64,000 nucleotides of DNA from Staphylotrichum longicolle (GCA_019096155.1 JAHCVI010000002.1:2790001-2854000); one strand, 5' to 3'. Positions 42,436-54,530 are shown, numbered from the stretch's first letter. Translations and numbers: made by a program. The notes: generated by a model from the sequence alone, not told the origin.

Positions 42436-43168
42436 CTATTGTGTCTTGGTCCTCCGGGCAAGCACCTCCTGTGCCACCTGTGCTGTGGCTTGCACAATCA
42501 GCTCATGCTCGTGAGAGTGTATTCTCTCCTCGAGCTGGTGCAAATCCTCGCCCTCGCGGCACTCAACCTCCTGGACCAGGATGGGCTCGCCCCGGTCGAC
42601 CTTGTCAATGACATAGTGGACCATGATGCCCGTCTTGTTGTTTTCCAGCTTGCCCGCCTGGAAGTCCGCAAACGCCCGGTCAATCGCGTTCGCCCCGTCA
42701 TATTTCCCTTTGGATTGTCAGTCGCAGGGTCTCGCATTCCCCAGTCAGTGGGCTCTTACCTGGCAGGGCGGGGTGCAGGTTGATGATCTTGATGCCGGCC
42801 GCGTCCAAGGGGTCGAGGAAGTGCTTGCCAAAGACATACATCCACCCGGCGAGCACGACGAGATCCGGCTTGTCGTCGCCTTGCAGCAGCTTCTCCGCCA
42901 ACGCCGCGTCATACTTGTCCCTAGATTCTTGCACCTTCTGCGGGTCTTTTTCCCCCTTGGCCTGGAAGCCGTTTGAGATGAGGTTGAAGTACTCCCACGG
43001 GATGCCGGCGAGGTCTGCCCGGGTCGTGGCGTAGGCCTTCCCCCGGTTCACGATGAGGCGGACGATCTTTGAATTGGCGATCGTGCCGGCGGCCACGGCA
43101 TCAATCAGAGCCTGGAAATTCGAGCCATTGCCGCTGGCCATGACCACGATGCGACATTGGTCTGCCAT
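42436..43168 (-). CDS. ADE8: Phosphoribosylglycinamide formyltransferase (GAR transformylase, 226 aa, 2 exons)
   Basis: Transfers a formyl group from 10-formyl-tetrahydrofolate to GAR, step three of de novo purine synthesis. Exons 43168-42760 and 42707-42436 (52-nt intron, phase 1). Motifs: RIVVMASGNGSNFQALIDA (phosphate-binding start), a nucleotide-fold middle to PDLVVLAGWMYVFGKHFLDP, IKIINLHPALPGKYDGANAI with the catalytic Asn/His, and GIMVHYVIDKVDRGEP with the catalytic-region Asp. The monofunctional form of ~220 aa is usual in fungi (yeast Ade8). A housekeeping gene, intact. Confidence 0.95.
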
Positions 43169-44283
43169 GGTGTGCAGTTGTGCAGGTGTCCAGGGTGTGC
43201 AGGCGTAGTGGGGTGATGAGGATTGGTGAGCTGGGCGACAAAACAGGGCAAGCTTCGCCTTAGGTTGACCAGAACAATCGTCCCAAGTACCTCGATGGGT
43301 CAATGGAACGTCGACTCTCCAAGGTCAGATCTCAGACCATTCCGGTGAATGGTAAAGGCTATCCCGGCTCGGGCTCCGTCATGATGCGCCAATTTGCTGT
43401 TCCACAACTGAAAATGTTTCGCAGTGGGGAAAACGAAACAGGGGTTAGGGTTGAATCTGGGTTTCCGACATCGGCCCACTGCAGAAGAGGTTCCAGAGCG
43501 CTTGAGCGACTTTGCAGGTTGTGGGGGAAGTTCAAGACCTCAACCTCAGGATGCTCTCTAGCTCTTTGATGCGACCGCAATTTTTTCCGGCGTTCAAACT
43601 AAAGTATCACGATACAGGCAGCGGACGGGGTACATGGGAACCCAACACTGACATTCATGGCAACTTATCCCCATTCAGGAAATCCGAAATCGCCGAGCAA
43701 GTCTCTGGTCACATCGGTCATTCAAGGTTCCGTGCTCCTCCATGATCCTGATTAGCTCGACCCGGCCCTAGGACCAGTTTGATCCGACTCGCAGGTGTTC
43801 GGCCCAAGGTTTGTCCCGAGCTTATTGAGCGCTGTTAGAGGCTCCCTTTGAGGCAAAATCACGAACATGACGAGGTGGCAGAAACACCAAGAGGCATTTC
43901 GGGACGGACCGACTTCATACTAGAACAGGGAAAACTCCGCAAGCATCGGGCCCGGCCACGTAACATCGCCGCAGTTAGGACACGCATTAAAAAGACCAAT
44001 ATGGAAGCAAGGAAAGCGTTTGGATACCTTTGGCCATGCAACTGACCTTGCCCGTCAACCTCCATCGCAATGCAAGCTTCTTCGAGCTGCATGTCCGTCT
44101 AACTCCGCGGCCACACACAATGGCTTTAAGGGCGCCATGTCCGAGGCAACAACAACATAAAAGCCGGCCAAGCCACCGACGGTGATTGTTCCCTCTACTG
44201 TGTACCCAGCAATCAATCACGGCAAGCCAACTCTTAATCCCAGAAAGACCACTTTGTACGAAAGAACCTAATTAACAGCCATC
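43169..44283. promoter_or_regulatory. Divergent region, GAR transformylase / medium-chain dehydrogenase
   Basis: About 1.1 kb with promoters of both divergent genes. No ORF with features; no site recognised. Confidence 0.4.
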
Positions 44284-45432
44284 ATGCCTTCCGAAAGCCT
44301 CCCCGCCACAATGAAGGCCTTGGTGGTGGAGTCCCCCGGCCAGCCCTTGACGCTCAAGACCGTGCCAGTGCCTTCGGCAACCCCGGGAAGCTGTGTCGTC
44401 AAGATTCTGGTCGTCCAGGCAGACGACAAGACCCCCCACATCATCAAAGGCATCCCCGGCTACACGTTCCCGCCCAACTTTGTGCCCGCCGCCCACGCCA
44501 TCGGCCGCGTCGCCGCCATAGGGCCCGACGCCACCTCCCTCGCCGTCGGCCAGCTCGTCATGCTCGAGGGCTTCATCCGCGCCCGCGACGACCCCGACGA
44601 CGTCCAGATCCTCTGGGGCATCACCGCCGGCCTCACCCCGGAGAGCCTGCGGTTCATGGCCGACAACTGGGCCATGGGCTGCATGGCCGAGTACGTGCGC
44701 GCCCCGCTCGAGAACTGCTACCCGCTGGACGAGCGGCGGCTGTGCGGTGCCCCGGCGGACGGCGGGCTGGGGTACGCGGTGGAAGACCTCCTGCAGCTGC
44801 CGACACAGCTCGTCGCCATGGGCGGCCTGCGCGCCATCGACCTCAAGCCCGGCGAGCGCATCATCGTGGCCCCGGCAACCGGTGCCTTTAGCGGCGCCGC
44901 CGTGCAGGTCGCCGTCGCGATGGGCGCGCAGGTCATCGCGATGGCGCGGAACCGGGCGCTGCTCGAGAGGCTCCAACAGCAACAAGCCTCCCTCGCGGGC
45001 CCGGGGCGGGTGCAGATCGTGCCCATCACCGGGGACGTCGAGGCCGACACGGCGTCGCTGAAGCAGTGGGGCCCCGTGGACGCCTACATCGACCTGTCTC
45101 CGCCGGCGGCCAGCGAGTCGACGCACATCCGCAGCTGCTTCCCCGCGCTCCGGAAGTACGGGCGGGCCTGTGTGATGAGCGTCATCGGCCACGACGTGGC
45201 CGTGCCGTACGCTCTGCTCACGTGGAACTCTCTGACGGTCAAGGGGCAGTTCATGTACGAGCGGGAGGATGCGAGGCTGCTCATCAAGATGGCCGAGGCG
45301 GGCGTCTTGAAGCTGGGAAGGGAAGGCGGCATTGAGGTGGTGGGGAGGTTCAAGCTGGACGAGGTCGACGAGGCGTTTGCTGCGGCTGCCAAGAATCCGG
45401 AGGTGGGCAAGCTTGTGGCTATCGTGCCCTGA
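44284..45432 (+). CDS. Medium-chain dehydrogenase/reductase, quinone-oxidoreductase-like (382 aa)
   Basis: Single-exon NAD(P)-dependent oxidoreductase of the MDR superfamily. N-terminal GroES-like domain (MKALVVESPGQPLTLKTVPV, FVPAAHAIGRVAAIGPDA) followed by the Rossmann domain starting GLRAIDLKPGERIIVAPATG, AFSGAAVQVAVAMGAQVIAM (nucleotide loop ~residues 196-215). The Cys/His ligands of the catalytic and structural zinc sites of alcohol dehydrogenases are not seen, so it belongs with non-zinc members; the substrate is unknown. The frame is fully open and high-GC; a 306-codon antisense ORF over it is a GC artefact. Confidence 0.88.
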   Translation: MPSESLPATMKALVVESPGQPLTLKTVPVPSATPGSCVVKILVVQADDKTPHIIKGIPGYTFPPNFVPAAHAIGRVAAIGPDATSLAVGQLVMLEGFIRARDDPDDVQILWGITAGLTPESLRFMADNWAMGCMAEYVRAPLENCYPLDERRLCGAPADGGLGYAVEDLLQLPTQLVAMGGLRAIDLKPGERIIVAPATGAFSGAAVQVAVAMGAQVIAMARNRALLERLQQQQASLAGPGRVQIVPITGDVEADTASLKQWGPVDAYIDLSPPAASESTHIRSCFPALRKYGRACVMSVIGHDVAVPYALLTWNSLTVKGQFMYEREDARLLIKMAEAGVLKLGREGGIEVVGRFKLDEVDEAFAAAAKNPEVGKLVAIVP

Positions 45433-45876
45433 GTGGAGAGAATCGTGTTGATGAGGGGGTGATTACCAACTAAGGGGACTCAATATCAAAGAGATCGAAC
45501 TGTCGCTGCCATGTCTAGAGCTCTGCCAACTTGATTGGATCTTCTATGTACATACACAGACTCTAATCGGCATACAACCGTTTCAGCAGTGTGTCTTGCT
45601 GCCCCAGGTCCATGACTTGCGCGTATTCTAGAAGCCGAGCATGGCAGAACCGGGCGCGTACAACCCAACAGCATTCATGCAGATGTAATTGGAACAACCA
45701 TTGGCCGGATTGCCTGCCAAGCGGCACCACTCCTATTCAAACCTCAGCTGAAAACCGAGCGAAAGCTTAGGCATCAACGGTATCGACCGTGTGACTCTTC
45801 ACTGCCTAATCTGTTTCTCCCCAGTTTCCCTTAGCCAGACTGCCCAGAAGTTGTCGAGATTGTTCGTGTATCAGCC
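45433..45876. other. Intergenic region
   Basis: About 440 bp; no feature recognised apart from the presumed promoter of the NACHT-ankyrin gene. Confidence 0.4.
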
Positions 45877-48800
45877 ATGGGCCTCGAACGGTGGAAACAG
45901 AAGCTACATTTAGGCCGCTCGAAGGCGAGAATCGCGCCCCGTGTCTCATGCCGAGTACAAAAACGCTCTCGAGTCCCTCTACCGCACAATCCTAAAATAT
46001 CAGGTCACAAGCTATTGCTACTACGCCCGCAACTCTGCCTTCCGCCTAGGGTTGGACATGGTCAAGTGGGACGATTGGACTACGTTGCTCGACGCCATCC
46101 GTGAAGAAGAGCGTGTTTTCGACCTCGTAAGCACCATCTGGCGGGACATGATATACGATGAAGAGCGCAAGGCAATGGAGCGACGACACGAGGAGGCTGT
46201 CAAACGCTGGGACGCAATCAGCTTGGACGTTCAGGGGCTGCGCAAGGCGGTTGAAGACGCCCAGACAGACAGCAGGCGTTCGGAACTCCTCCGTTGGTTA
46301 AGTGACGTGGACCCGTCAGTGACTTACAACATTGCCCGCAAGAAGCATGGAAATGGCACGGCAGAGTGGCTGTTGCACAACAGCAAGGAATTTCAGACCT
46401 GGCACGAGTCTCGAGGCTCGCTGCTGTGGCTTCATGAAAAAGGTACCGCGTCCGATTCAGGTACGAGTGAGGATTTTGCTGGAGCTAACCCTCTGTAGCT
46501 GGCTTGGGGAAATCGGTGCTGAGTTCCTCCATCATCAAGTACTTGCGGGATCGTCACGCATCTGACCCCGGAACGGCACTGGCGTATTTTTACTTCAGCT
46601 TCGCCGATCAAAAGAAGCAGAACGTGGTCGAGATGCTCGCGTCGTTGGTGAAGCAGCTCTGCTCTCGTCGGCCGGATACTCCACGGCCTGTCAAGGACCT
46701 CGCGCAGTACAAAGAGAGGGGTGAGCGCCCGGACATTGAGACCCTCGAGGCTGCTCTGACGGCTACCATGCGCGGGTTCGCAACAGTGCACATGGTGATC
46801 GATGGATTAGACGAATGCCCAGCTCTCAACGGGGAGCGTGGAGAGCTCCTCGATACCCTTTGTCGCATCGTGGCAACTGCGCCCGATTGCGTCCACTTCT
46901 TAATCACCAGTCGAAAGGAGGCAGACATTGATGCCACAATCATCCCCTTGCTCTCCCCGCCCGTTAGAGATTCGGTTGATCTAGCCGACTATCGATGTCA
47001 CCTTGATCGAGATATCAACCTGCACATTGATTCGACGTTGGCTTCTCGCGAGTACAGCTCATGGCCAGACAATGTCAAGGCGGAGGTGAGGGACACCTTG
47101 ATCGAGAGAGCAGATGGAATGTTAGTCAACACTAGAATCCACAATCCGGAACACCCCAAGCAGTTTGCTGATTCTTACCAGGTTCCAATATGTCTCCTGC
47201 CAGTTTGACGAGCTCCGTAACGTCAAGTCTATCGCCCTTGTTCGAAACGCCCTCCAAGACCTACCTGCCGGACTCGACACAACCTACGATAGAATGCTCC
47301 AGAGTGTACATCCCGACTTCCAACAACAGGTTGTCAGCATACTGAAATGGCTCTGTTTCTCCCACCGCGAGTTGACGGTCGAGGAGCTAGCCGAGATTTT
47401 CATTCTGCGCCCTCAAGAAACCAAAACTCTCCAGAATCTGGAATCGGAGAGGCTATTTGATGTTCGAGACGTCCTACAATACCTAGGCAGCTTCGTCTTA
47501 GTGACGGGCACCGAACCTTGGGCCACCGTCTTCCTGGCGCACTTTTCGATCAAGGAGTATCTGACATCACAGCGCGCTTTGCAGGGACCCGCCGCGGCGT
47601 TCTCGTTCTCCGAGGTTGACGCTCGAGTCTATAGTTCGTTTTCATGCCTCCAATACCTCGTCAACGTAACATGCACCGAAGACCCGTGGGACCCTGCCTC
47701 GCCGCGCAACCCGCTCTCCAAGTGCGTCACCATTGAATGGATGGAACATCTCGAGGTTCTTCCTTGGAAATCCTGGCCTGGCGAGGTGCTCGGCCTCGTC
47801 AAACGTGCTCTCGCCACCCGTAGCCAAAGTCTGTTCCGTGCGGCCGTTGCATACCACAAATTTAGGGAGATACTAGGCTGGCGGCTTTATGCTGGCAACC
47901 TGCACGCCAACGCTATTGTCTGGCAGCCTACCGCTTCGCTGCATGGCTTGGCCTACGCCAGGTGACGGACATGCTCATCTCTACAACCGACTACCTGACT
48001 CAGGAAGACCTGGACGCCGGGCTCCAGGAAGCTGCTTACGTCGGCGACAGGGGTCTCGTTGAGCACTTGCTCAACCACGGAGCTGATGTGAACGGCAAAG
48101 ACGCAGCGCTAGGCAATGCGCTCCATGCAGCAGCGGGGGAAGGTTATACAGAGATCGGGCGGCTGTTGCTCGACAAAGGCGCCGACATCACTTCTCAACA
48201 TCGGGGCCGATCTGCTCTTCAAGCGGCCGCGGCAAGGGGCCATATCAACATGGTTAAGTTGCTCGTGGACCGAGGCGCTGATATCTGCAACGGACAAGGG
48301 TGTGCTGTGGCTTCAGCTGCTGAAGGGCACTCGACCACGGTTCTGCAGTTTCTGCTTGACCGCAGTGTGACCATAAAGTGCACACACAGTGCTGCGCTCA
48401 GCAACTCTGAAAGGCAGATGTTTCTTGTGTTGCTGGAGAGAGGGGTCGACATCAATGCCTGGGTGGGTGAGGAGCACGGCAACCCTCTTTACATCGCCTG
48501 CAGATACCACAAGCTGATTTCGCCAAGCTCCTGATCAGCAAGGGAGGCAGCATCCACACGCTTGGTGGCAAATACGGGAGCGCACGCCAGGCGGCCTCTT
48601 GCTCCTACTACGGGAGGGAGGAGATTGTGGAATTTCTGCTGGAGCAAGGGGTTGACGTGAACGCTCAGGGAGGGGAATATGGCAACGCCTTGCAAGCTGC
48701 CTGCTGCGATCATCACTACGAAATGTCAACATGGTGCGCATGCTGCTCGACCACGGGGCCGACATCAACGCGTCCGGCGGCGTATTCGACAATGCACTCC

Positions 48801-49804
48801 AGGCTGCAGCACAAAAAAGGAGAAATGCCGAGACTGTTGAGTTGCTGCTGAAACGGGGCGCCAACGTCAACAAGCAGGGCGGGAAGTACGGAAGTGCCCT
48901 GCAGGCGGCAGCAGCAGCTTCGGAGCTGACCAGTGTGCAACTTCTCCTTGATCATGGTGCTGAGGTCAACGCCGAAGGAGAGGAGTACGGCACCGCTTTT
49001 CAGGCGGCTTGCGTGCCCTGGGAAGATGATGATCCAACGGTCGACGACGATGATCGATTCCCCAGCTTGGTTTATGCTAGCACAGGCATAACGCGTCTTC
49101 TCCTCGATCATGGCGCCGACGTCCACATACAAGGCGGCAAATTCGGGAGCGCGTGGCACGCCGCAGCGGCAGCGCGGATCAGATATTTAGATTGGGAAGA
49201 GCTGATGCAGCTCTTACTCGAGAAAGGCGTCGATATAAACGACGCGCGAGGACGGCTCCAGCACGTCCCAACCGCCCTACATGCTGTGCTCCAGACTCGC
49301 GACCCTTGGGGCGCACTCCAAAAGTTGGACTTCCTGCTCGAGCACGGCGCCAACCCAAACCTCAGCGGCGGGACCTACGGGCTCCCGCTGCAGGCGGCGT
49401 GCGCGGCGTACTACGCGCATGGCCGCTTCACCTTCAGCGAGTCCCGGGTGCGACACTTCCTCGACAGGTGCCCCGAGATCAACGTGAATGCAACTGGGGG
49501 CCTGTTCGGATGCGCTCTGCAGGCGGCGGCGTACTCGGGCCAGACCAAATCCGTCGCGCTGCTCCTCGACAAGGGCGCTGATGCCAACCTGCGCGGCGGG
49601 AAATACGGTAGCGCGCTGAATGCGGCGATCGTCAAAGGCTATTGGGACATCGTTGGGGTGCTTCTCCGGGCCGGGGCGGAGCCGGACTGCTGGCATCTGC
49701 GGGAGCCTCGAGGAGTGGCTCAAGCGGGTGCGGGAGGAAGACGGACGAGGTGCGGTGGAGCGGTACAGGAAGTTTTGGGAGAAGCAAATGGAGAAGGCCG
49801 GTAA
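45877..49804 (+). pseudogene. NACHT-ankyrin (NLR-like) gene, broken by about five frameshifts
   Basis: Fungal NLR-type signal-transduction ATPase. In order: N-terminal ~180-residue helical region (MGLERWKQKLHLGR..., EYKNALESLYRTILKYQVTS); intron 46443-46498; NACHT with P-loop AGLGKSVLSSSIIKYL and Walker B VHMVIDGLDECP; intron 47121-47181; winged-helix segment QFDELRNVKSIALVRNALQD, ILKWLCFSHRELTVEELAEI; then about twelve ankyrin repeats (LLNHGADVNGKDAALGNALH, LLEQGVDVNAQGGEYGNALQ, LLDKGADANLRGGKYGSALN). Frame changes at ~45935 (CCCC), ~47962 (AGG|TGA, one G short), ~48515 (one C short), ~48722 (GAAAT, one A short) and ~49705. Between them the text stays well conserved with no other stops. The repeats have near-identical linkers, typical of concerted ankyrin evolution. 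Recent pseudogene or assembly indels. Confidence 0.85.
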
Positions 49805-50964
49805 ATGTCGTCGTTTTTATTTGTCATTTGATTTGACGACTGTATTGCTTGTCAACCGATGGTTTGTTGTGGGCCTGTCTGGTCGCTCTTGTCGAAAAAA
49901 GCCAGGGAGTGTGCTTGCGGCGGTCAAAAATCCCCGTGTTACAGTACCTTACATTCTTACCAGACACGATTGGGTCGAAACAGAATCTTGGAGCCTTGGG
50001 GCTGTGCGGGGCCCTCTTCAGGCAACCATCTTTGAGCCCTGAATGCATTTATCAGGGACGTCGGACGAACATTTAGCGGGGAGAGGATTTGCTGGATCCA
50101 CCAGGGCTGAACAGTCCGCAACGCTCACTGGCTCGTTGAGACGGCGTCATGCAGCTGCAAGCCCGCGCGATTGGATGACAGGGTTCCTTCACATCTATTT
50201 TTGCTGGAAAGAGGGGCATCCACAACAGCAAGCGTTTTCCCCACTGGGGACCATGCATGGGAAATGGCCAAGGGGTGCTTGGCACGCCAGGATCCAGCCG
50301 TTGCACCAGCGATGGATTATGGAGCCATGTCCGATGCAGCTCTTCGTGGCTCCTTCTTCCGTGGCTCCTTCTTCCGCGTTGCGCGCTGCACCTGCAATCC
50401 TGCAATCAGGCATCTCCCGGACTGCCCTTGTATGTACCTGAGGGAAGCAAGCAGCTCCCTTGATGGCCTCGGCTGCCGAAGCCATGTAGTTCAATGTGAG
50501 GCTCGCGGGTAGATTAATGAACTGCCCCATGCGGCTGGAACCTTGAAGATGATGGTGACATCCATCTGCAAGAGAAGAGCACCCGTGCCATTCGCTGGTT
50601 GGCGAATCCGTCACACCCCTGCGGTTCACACCCTGGGCCTGTCAGCATTTCGGGGTGTGCTTAGCCACGATGGGACGGCTTCCCGAGCGACTGGTCCCGC
50701 TCCCGCACAACAGCCTTCTTCCCTCATCTTGCCGGTCGCATCCTGTGCCTGAGAAATTCTGCACAAAAGAGGTTTTAGTTTCCTCACTCCAACCTCGACT
50801 TCGACGTCAAGGACCAGCCCAGACCACCCCCCCGCAAATTCGAGGCCACATACCCAATCCAACATTCCAAACTCGCAAGCGATCTCAATTCGACTCGTCC
50901 CACCATTGCCTAGGTTCCAGCCACATTCCACGGGAGCGCCCTCGCGAGGAGATCGGCGACCGCC
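49805..50964. other. Intergenic region with a short tandem repeat
   Basis: About 1.15 kb. At 50346-50376 the 15-mer gtggctccttcttcc occurs twice in tandem. No ORF with family features on either strand; promoter of the next gene expected at its right end. Confidence 0.45.
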
Positions 50965-52379
50965 ATGCGGTCTCAATTGTGGCTTCTGGCCGCATCGGGC
51001 CATGCTGCTCTTGCGGATTGGACCTTTGGCCAGAACCTTGACTACCGTGGAGGAGAAGCAGCATACCGCGTGCCAAGGGAAACGCGGGCCTCAACTCACG
51101 ATGTCGCGAATGGGTGGACACCGCGCCCGACCGATGGGCCTGCGGTCGAGCTGGTGAGGAGAAGACAGGACTGGGGCATGGTCAAGAGGCAGACAACACA
51201 AAACCCCTTCGTTAACGACAAAACTTGCGGCTGGCGTGCCGAAACTGTGTGTGAGTATTTCCCTCTAACCTGCGGTTGGAATAAAACATGACTGCTAAAC
51301 ACTCTCTCAAACAGCGGAGCCGTTTACGTGCCCAGGCGCTTCCTCCTGCGCGACCAACACCGACCGGGTCGTGGCCTGCACCTCATCTGGGATAGACGAC
51401 CCCTTCTTCACCGTCTGTCTCGACTACCAGGCCGTCAAGGCAGGCGCATGCGAGACGGTTGGGACAAAGACAGGATGCTGGTAAGCCACAGATCGAACGA
51501 CGCTCAAATTGCCCGATTGGACTAACACCCCTCACCAGCATGACATCGTCGATTGGCGAGTGCATCACATACGTCTGGCCCGGCGCCACGGTCAAGTCCA
51601 TGTACCGGTGCTACTCGGAACGCTCAATCATCACGATGTTCGACAAGCCCTGGACAATCAGCTCCTCGACCAGCTCGAGCACGAGCTCATCATCATCGAC
51701 AACCACCACCTCATCCTCAACATCCGGCACCGCCCCCGCGCAGTCAACCACCGGTGTGTCCCCGCCCACTTCTGGCGGAAGCAGCAACAATACGGGCGCC
51801 ATCGTCGGTGGTGTAGTCGGCGGCGTGGCCGGCATCGCCCTCATCGCCGGCGCCATCGCCTTCTTCATCATCCGCTCGCGCAAGAAGGACAGCAACGTCG
51901 GCGCCGGCACCGCCTACAGCGCCGTCGCGCCCGGCGACCCCGCGTACCCCAGCACCCCGATGCAGCCCGCCGGCTACCCGCCCTCGTCCGTGTCCCCCCA
52001 GATGACCCAGGCCGGCTACTTCACCCCTGGCAGCGTCGGCACGACCCTCCAGCCCAACGACCCCTACCACCCCAGCAACACGCCGCCGGTGCCCGGCGCG
52101 TACGACCCGCGCCAGTCGTACTACGACCCCGCCAAGATTGCGGAGCAGCAGCACGCTGCGCAGGTCGGTGGCTACGTCCCGTACCCCGGTCCGACGCCGC
52201 CGCAGCAGGGAGCGTACCCCGGTGCGCCACCGCCGCAACAGCAAGGACCGTACCCCGGCGCCTATCCGCCGCAGCAGCAGCACGTGTCGGAGCTGGACAC
52301 GGCGAATGTGCCGGCGGGCCACCAGAGCAACCCGGTTGAGATGGCGGCCAGCCCGGCCGCGCAGACGCAGCAGAGATAG
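50965..52379 (+). CDS. Single-pass cell-surface protein with Ser/Thr stalk and Pro/Gln/Tyr tail (430 aa, 3 exons)
   Basis: Exons 50965-51250, 51315-51480 and 51539-52379 join in frame (introns of 64 and 58 nt). Signal peptide MRSQLWLLAASGHAALA; an extracellular Cys-containing domain of ~170 residues (TCGWRAETVSEPFTCPGASS, TKTGCCMTSSIGECITYVW); a Ser/Thr-rich stalk (ISSSTSSSTSSSSSTTTTSS); one membrane helix (TGAIVGGVVGGVAGIALIAG, AIAFFII) followed by RSRKK; then a ~180-residue cytoplasmic tail rich in Pro, Gln, Tyr with YPGA-PPQQ repeats. The plan matches fungal wall-stress sensor-like (WSC/Mid2/Axl2-SKG6-type) proteins, but the ectodomain is not a WSC domain that I can recognise. Likely plasma membrane. 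Confidence 0.85.
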
Positions 52380-53218
52380 ATACCCAGGGATGCTTGTGCT
52401 TTGCGGGAGTTTGGACGGTGACGAAGGGACGGATATATGGAATCTTGACCACCCTCGCAACGTCAGTGTCAAGTAATGTCATTTTTTTCTTTCTATCTCA
52501 GGCTCTATTATGTTTCGCTTAGCGAGCGGGTTCATGTACATCTATTTTCATCTTCTGGTTGGTGGGACATCGAGAGGGCTTTTACTTTGATGCATTTGCG
52601 GCTTGCCCACGACAGGCAGTATACCCATGTTTCGGTACAGAGTTGCGGCCTAAGAACCCCGATGGCACTTGACTTTTTCTTTCGCGTGACTCCGCCGACA
52701 CCATCGCCAAGTATGTACCAGAGCTCAACACACTCAACTTCTCACCTGTCAGTCAGTCCTCCAACCCCAGAGGGGAAATTCCTCGGCCGCCATCCATCCT
52801 ACCCCAGAACACGGCTCAGGCGGCCCCGTCCTTGTTTCACATTGCACATCATAAATCCTTCCAGCGTTCAGTCGGAAGTTTAATCGCTCCCGTGGCTCAG
52901 CAGCCCAGGGGCTCAACAATTCTGGACAGGGCGAGAGGTCTTCCAGGGTGGCGGACCCCAACTGTTCAATGTCGGAACATTTCTTGTAAGCACAGTTCCG
53001 TCATGCAGATCTTGGAACCCACTCAATATCTGGTCAGAAGCCCGAATGCACGAATCACCTCTGTTTCTCAACGTCTAGTTCTATCCCATACTCCCATCAT
53101 GTACCCTCGAACCCTGTTCCGTGACACGAAACTCTCTACTTCTCTGCAATGGCGCATCCACCTTCTACCAACCACCACCGTGGATATCCAACACAAGCCC
53201 CCCCACCCCCGCCCCCCA
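52380..53218. other. Convergent intergenic region
   Basis: About 840 bp between two 3' ends. ORFs on the plus strand here are shadows; nothing else recognised. Both 3' UTRs expected. Confidence 0.4.
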
Positions 53219-54530
53219 TCATTCCCCCCTCACGTCCTCTTCAAATACTCCAAATTCACCCCCGTCAGCGCCTCCCCCCCTCGCAACACCGCCAGCACAT
53301 TCCTCATGCTCAGCTCCTCGAACCCGATATGCGTCCACCGTGCCCCCCGCATTATGGCACGTCAGCATCACCCGCCCCGGACCGGGCAACCGCCCATCTT
53401 CAACACTCAACTGCGTCGCCATGGCCACCAGCCGGGGGTGCACCCTTGGCTCGTCGGCGTGCACGTCCAGCGCGGCGGCGCTCACGATCCCGCTCTCGAG
53501 CGCGTCGGCCAGGGCGTCCTCGTCGACGAGCGAGCCGCGCGCGACGTTGACGAAGCGGGCGCCGCGGCGGAACGAGGCCAGCGTGGAGGACGTGATGAGG
53601 GGCTTGCCGTCGGGGAAGGCCGGGGTGGCGAGGACGACGCAGTCGGAGGCCTGGAGGAGGGAGGCGAGGGTGGGGTGGAAGGACGCGCCGAGGGCGGCCT
53701 CGAGGGCCGGGGGTTTGCGCACGACGTCGTGGTAGGCGATGCGCATGCCGAAGGCCGGGTTGCCGAGCTTGGCGGCGAGCTGCTGGCCGATGTTGCCGAA
53801 GCCGATGAGGCCGAGGACGTGGCCGCGCGGGTTGTGGCTTGCGGCTGTGGCGAGGGCGTGGCAGGCTTGGAAGGGCTGGGTGGACTGCGGTGAGAGGGTC
53901 GCTGCTGTCATGCACCAGGGGAGGTGGCGGAAGGTGGAGATGATCATGGCCACGGCGAAGTCGGCGACGGCTTCGGCGGCGGCGAGGCCCGAGTTACAGT
54001 AGATGATGCCTGTGCCCGGTTAGAGTTGTGCTTGGTCATGCTCCAGGGGTGAGTGCGGTCTTACCCTTCTCGCCCAGCAGCTTCGTGTCGGCCCAGTCAA
54101 ACCCGGCGCCGGCGCTTGCAAACACCTTGACGGTGTCCGGCAGCAGGTCGATCAGCTCGGCATCCCACCGGCCCATCTCACCGCCGGTACCCCAGAACGG
54201 CCGGAATATGGCACTGAAGTTACCCCAGCGGCGCTCTTTTAGGGCTTGTATGAAGGCGCCGCGCTCTCGCTCGGCGGTACTCGGGCGGATGACTTCGAAT
54301 GCCGTGCTAAACTCTGCATATGTTGTCGGGTTGTACTTGACCGGATCCCCGATGTGGAGAACAATGGGCCGATTCGGGGCGGACCCTGCCGGCGGCGTCG
54401 GCGGGGATATGGTCGCCATGGTCGCATCTGGGGTCAGACTCGGCACAGGCGGCGCGGGTGACGCTGAGCGTGGCGTTGATGCCGGCACCGGGGTGCTCGG
54501 GGGCATTGGAGTGTTTGTTGGCTCGGCCAT
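53219..54530 (-). CDS. D-isomer specific 2-hydroxyacid dehydrogenase (418 aa as read; late frameshift)
   Basis: NAD(P)-dependent reductase of 2-oxoacids (GRHPR/D-lactate-type). Exons 54530-54065 and 54009-53219 (55-nt intron, phase 1; joins LGEKGIIYCNSGLAAAEAVA). Rossmann loop HVLGLIGFGNIGQQLAAKLG, then FVNVARGSLVDEDAL with the catalytic Arg, LDVHADEPRVHP with the catalytic Glu and VMLTCHNAGGTVDA with the catalytic His. The first ~50 residues are Pro/Thr-rich; Met38 is an alternative start. After the His the frame seems wrong: as read it ends AYRVRGAEHEEC..., whereas the next frame gives HIGFEELSMRNVLAVL and a stop at 53230-53232, the family's normal C-terminus. A 1- or 2-base indel near 53333 is likely. 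All active-site residues are before it. Confidence 0.86.

Noticed and set aside
44272..45192. 306-codon ORF antisense to the medium-chain dehydrogenase
   Set aside because: Arg/His/Gly-rich text without domains; the plus-strand gene explains the region.
53400..53915. Arg/Pro-rich ORF overlapping the hydroxyacid dehydrogenase
   Set aside because: Low-complexity shadow of the true exon.
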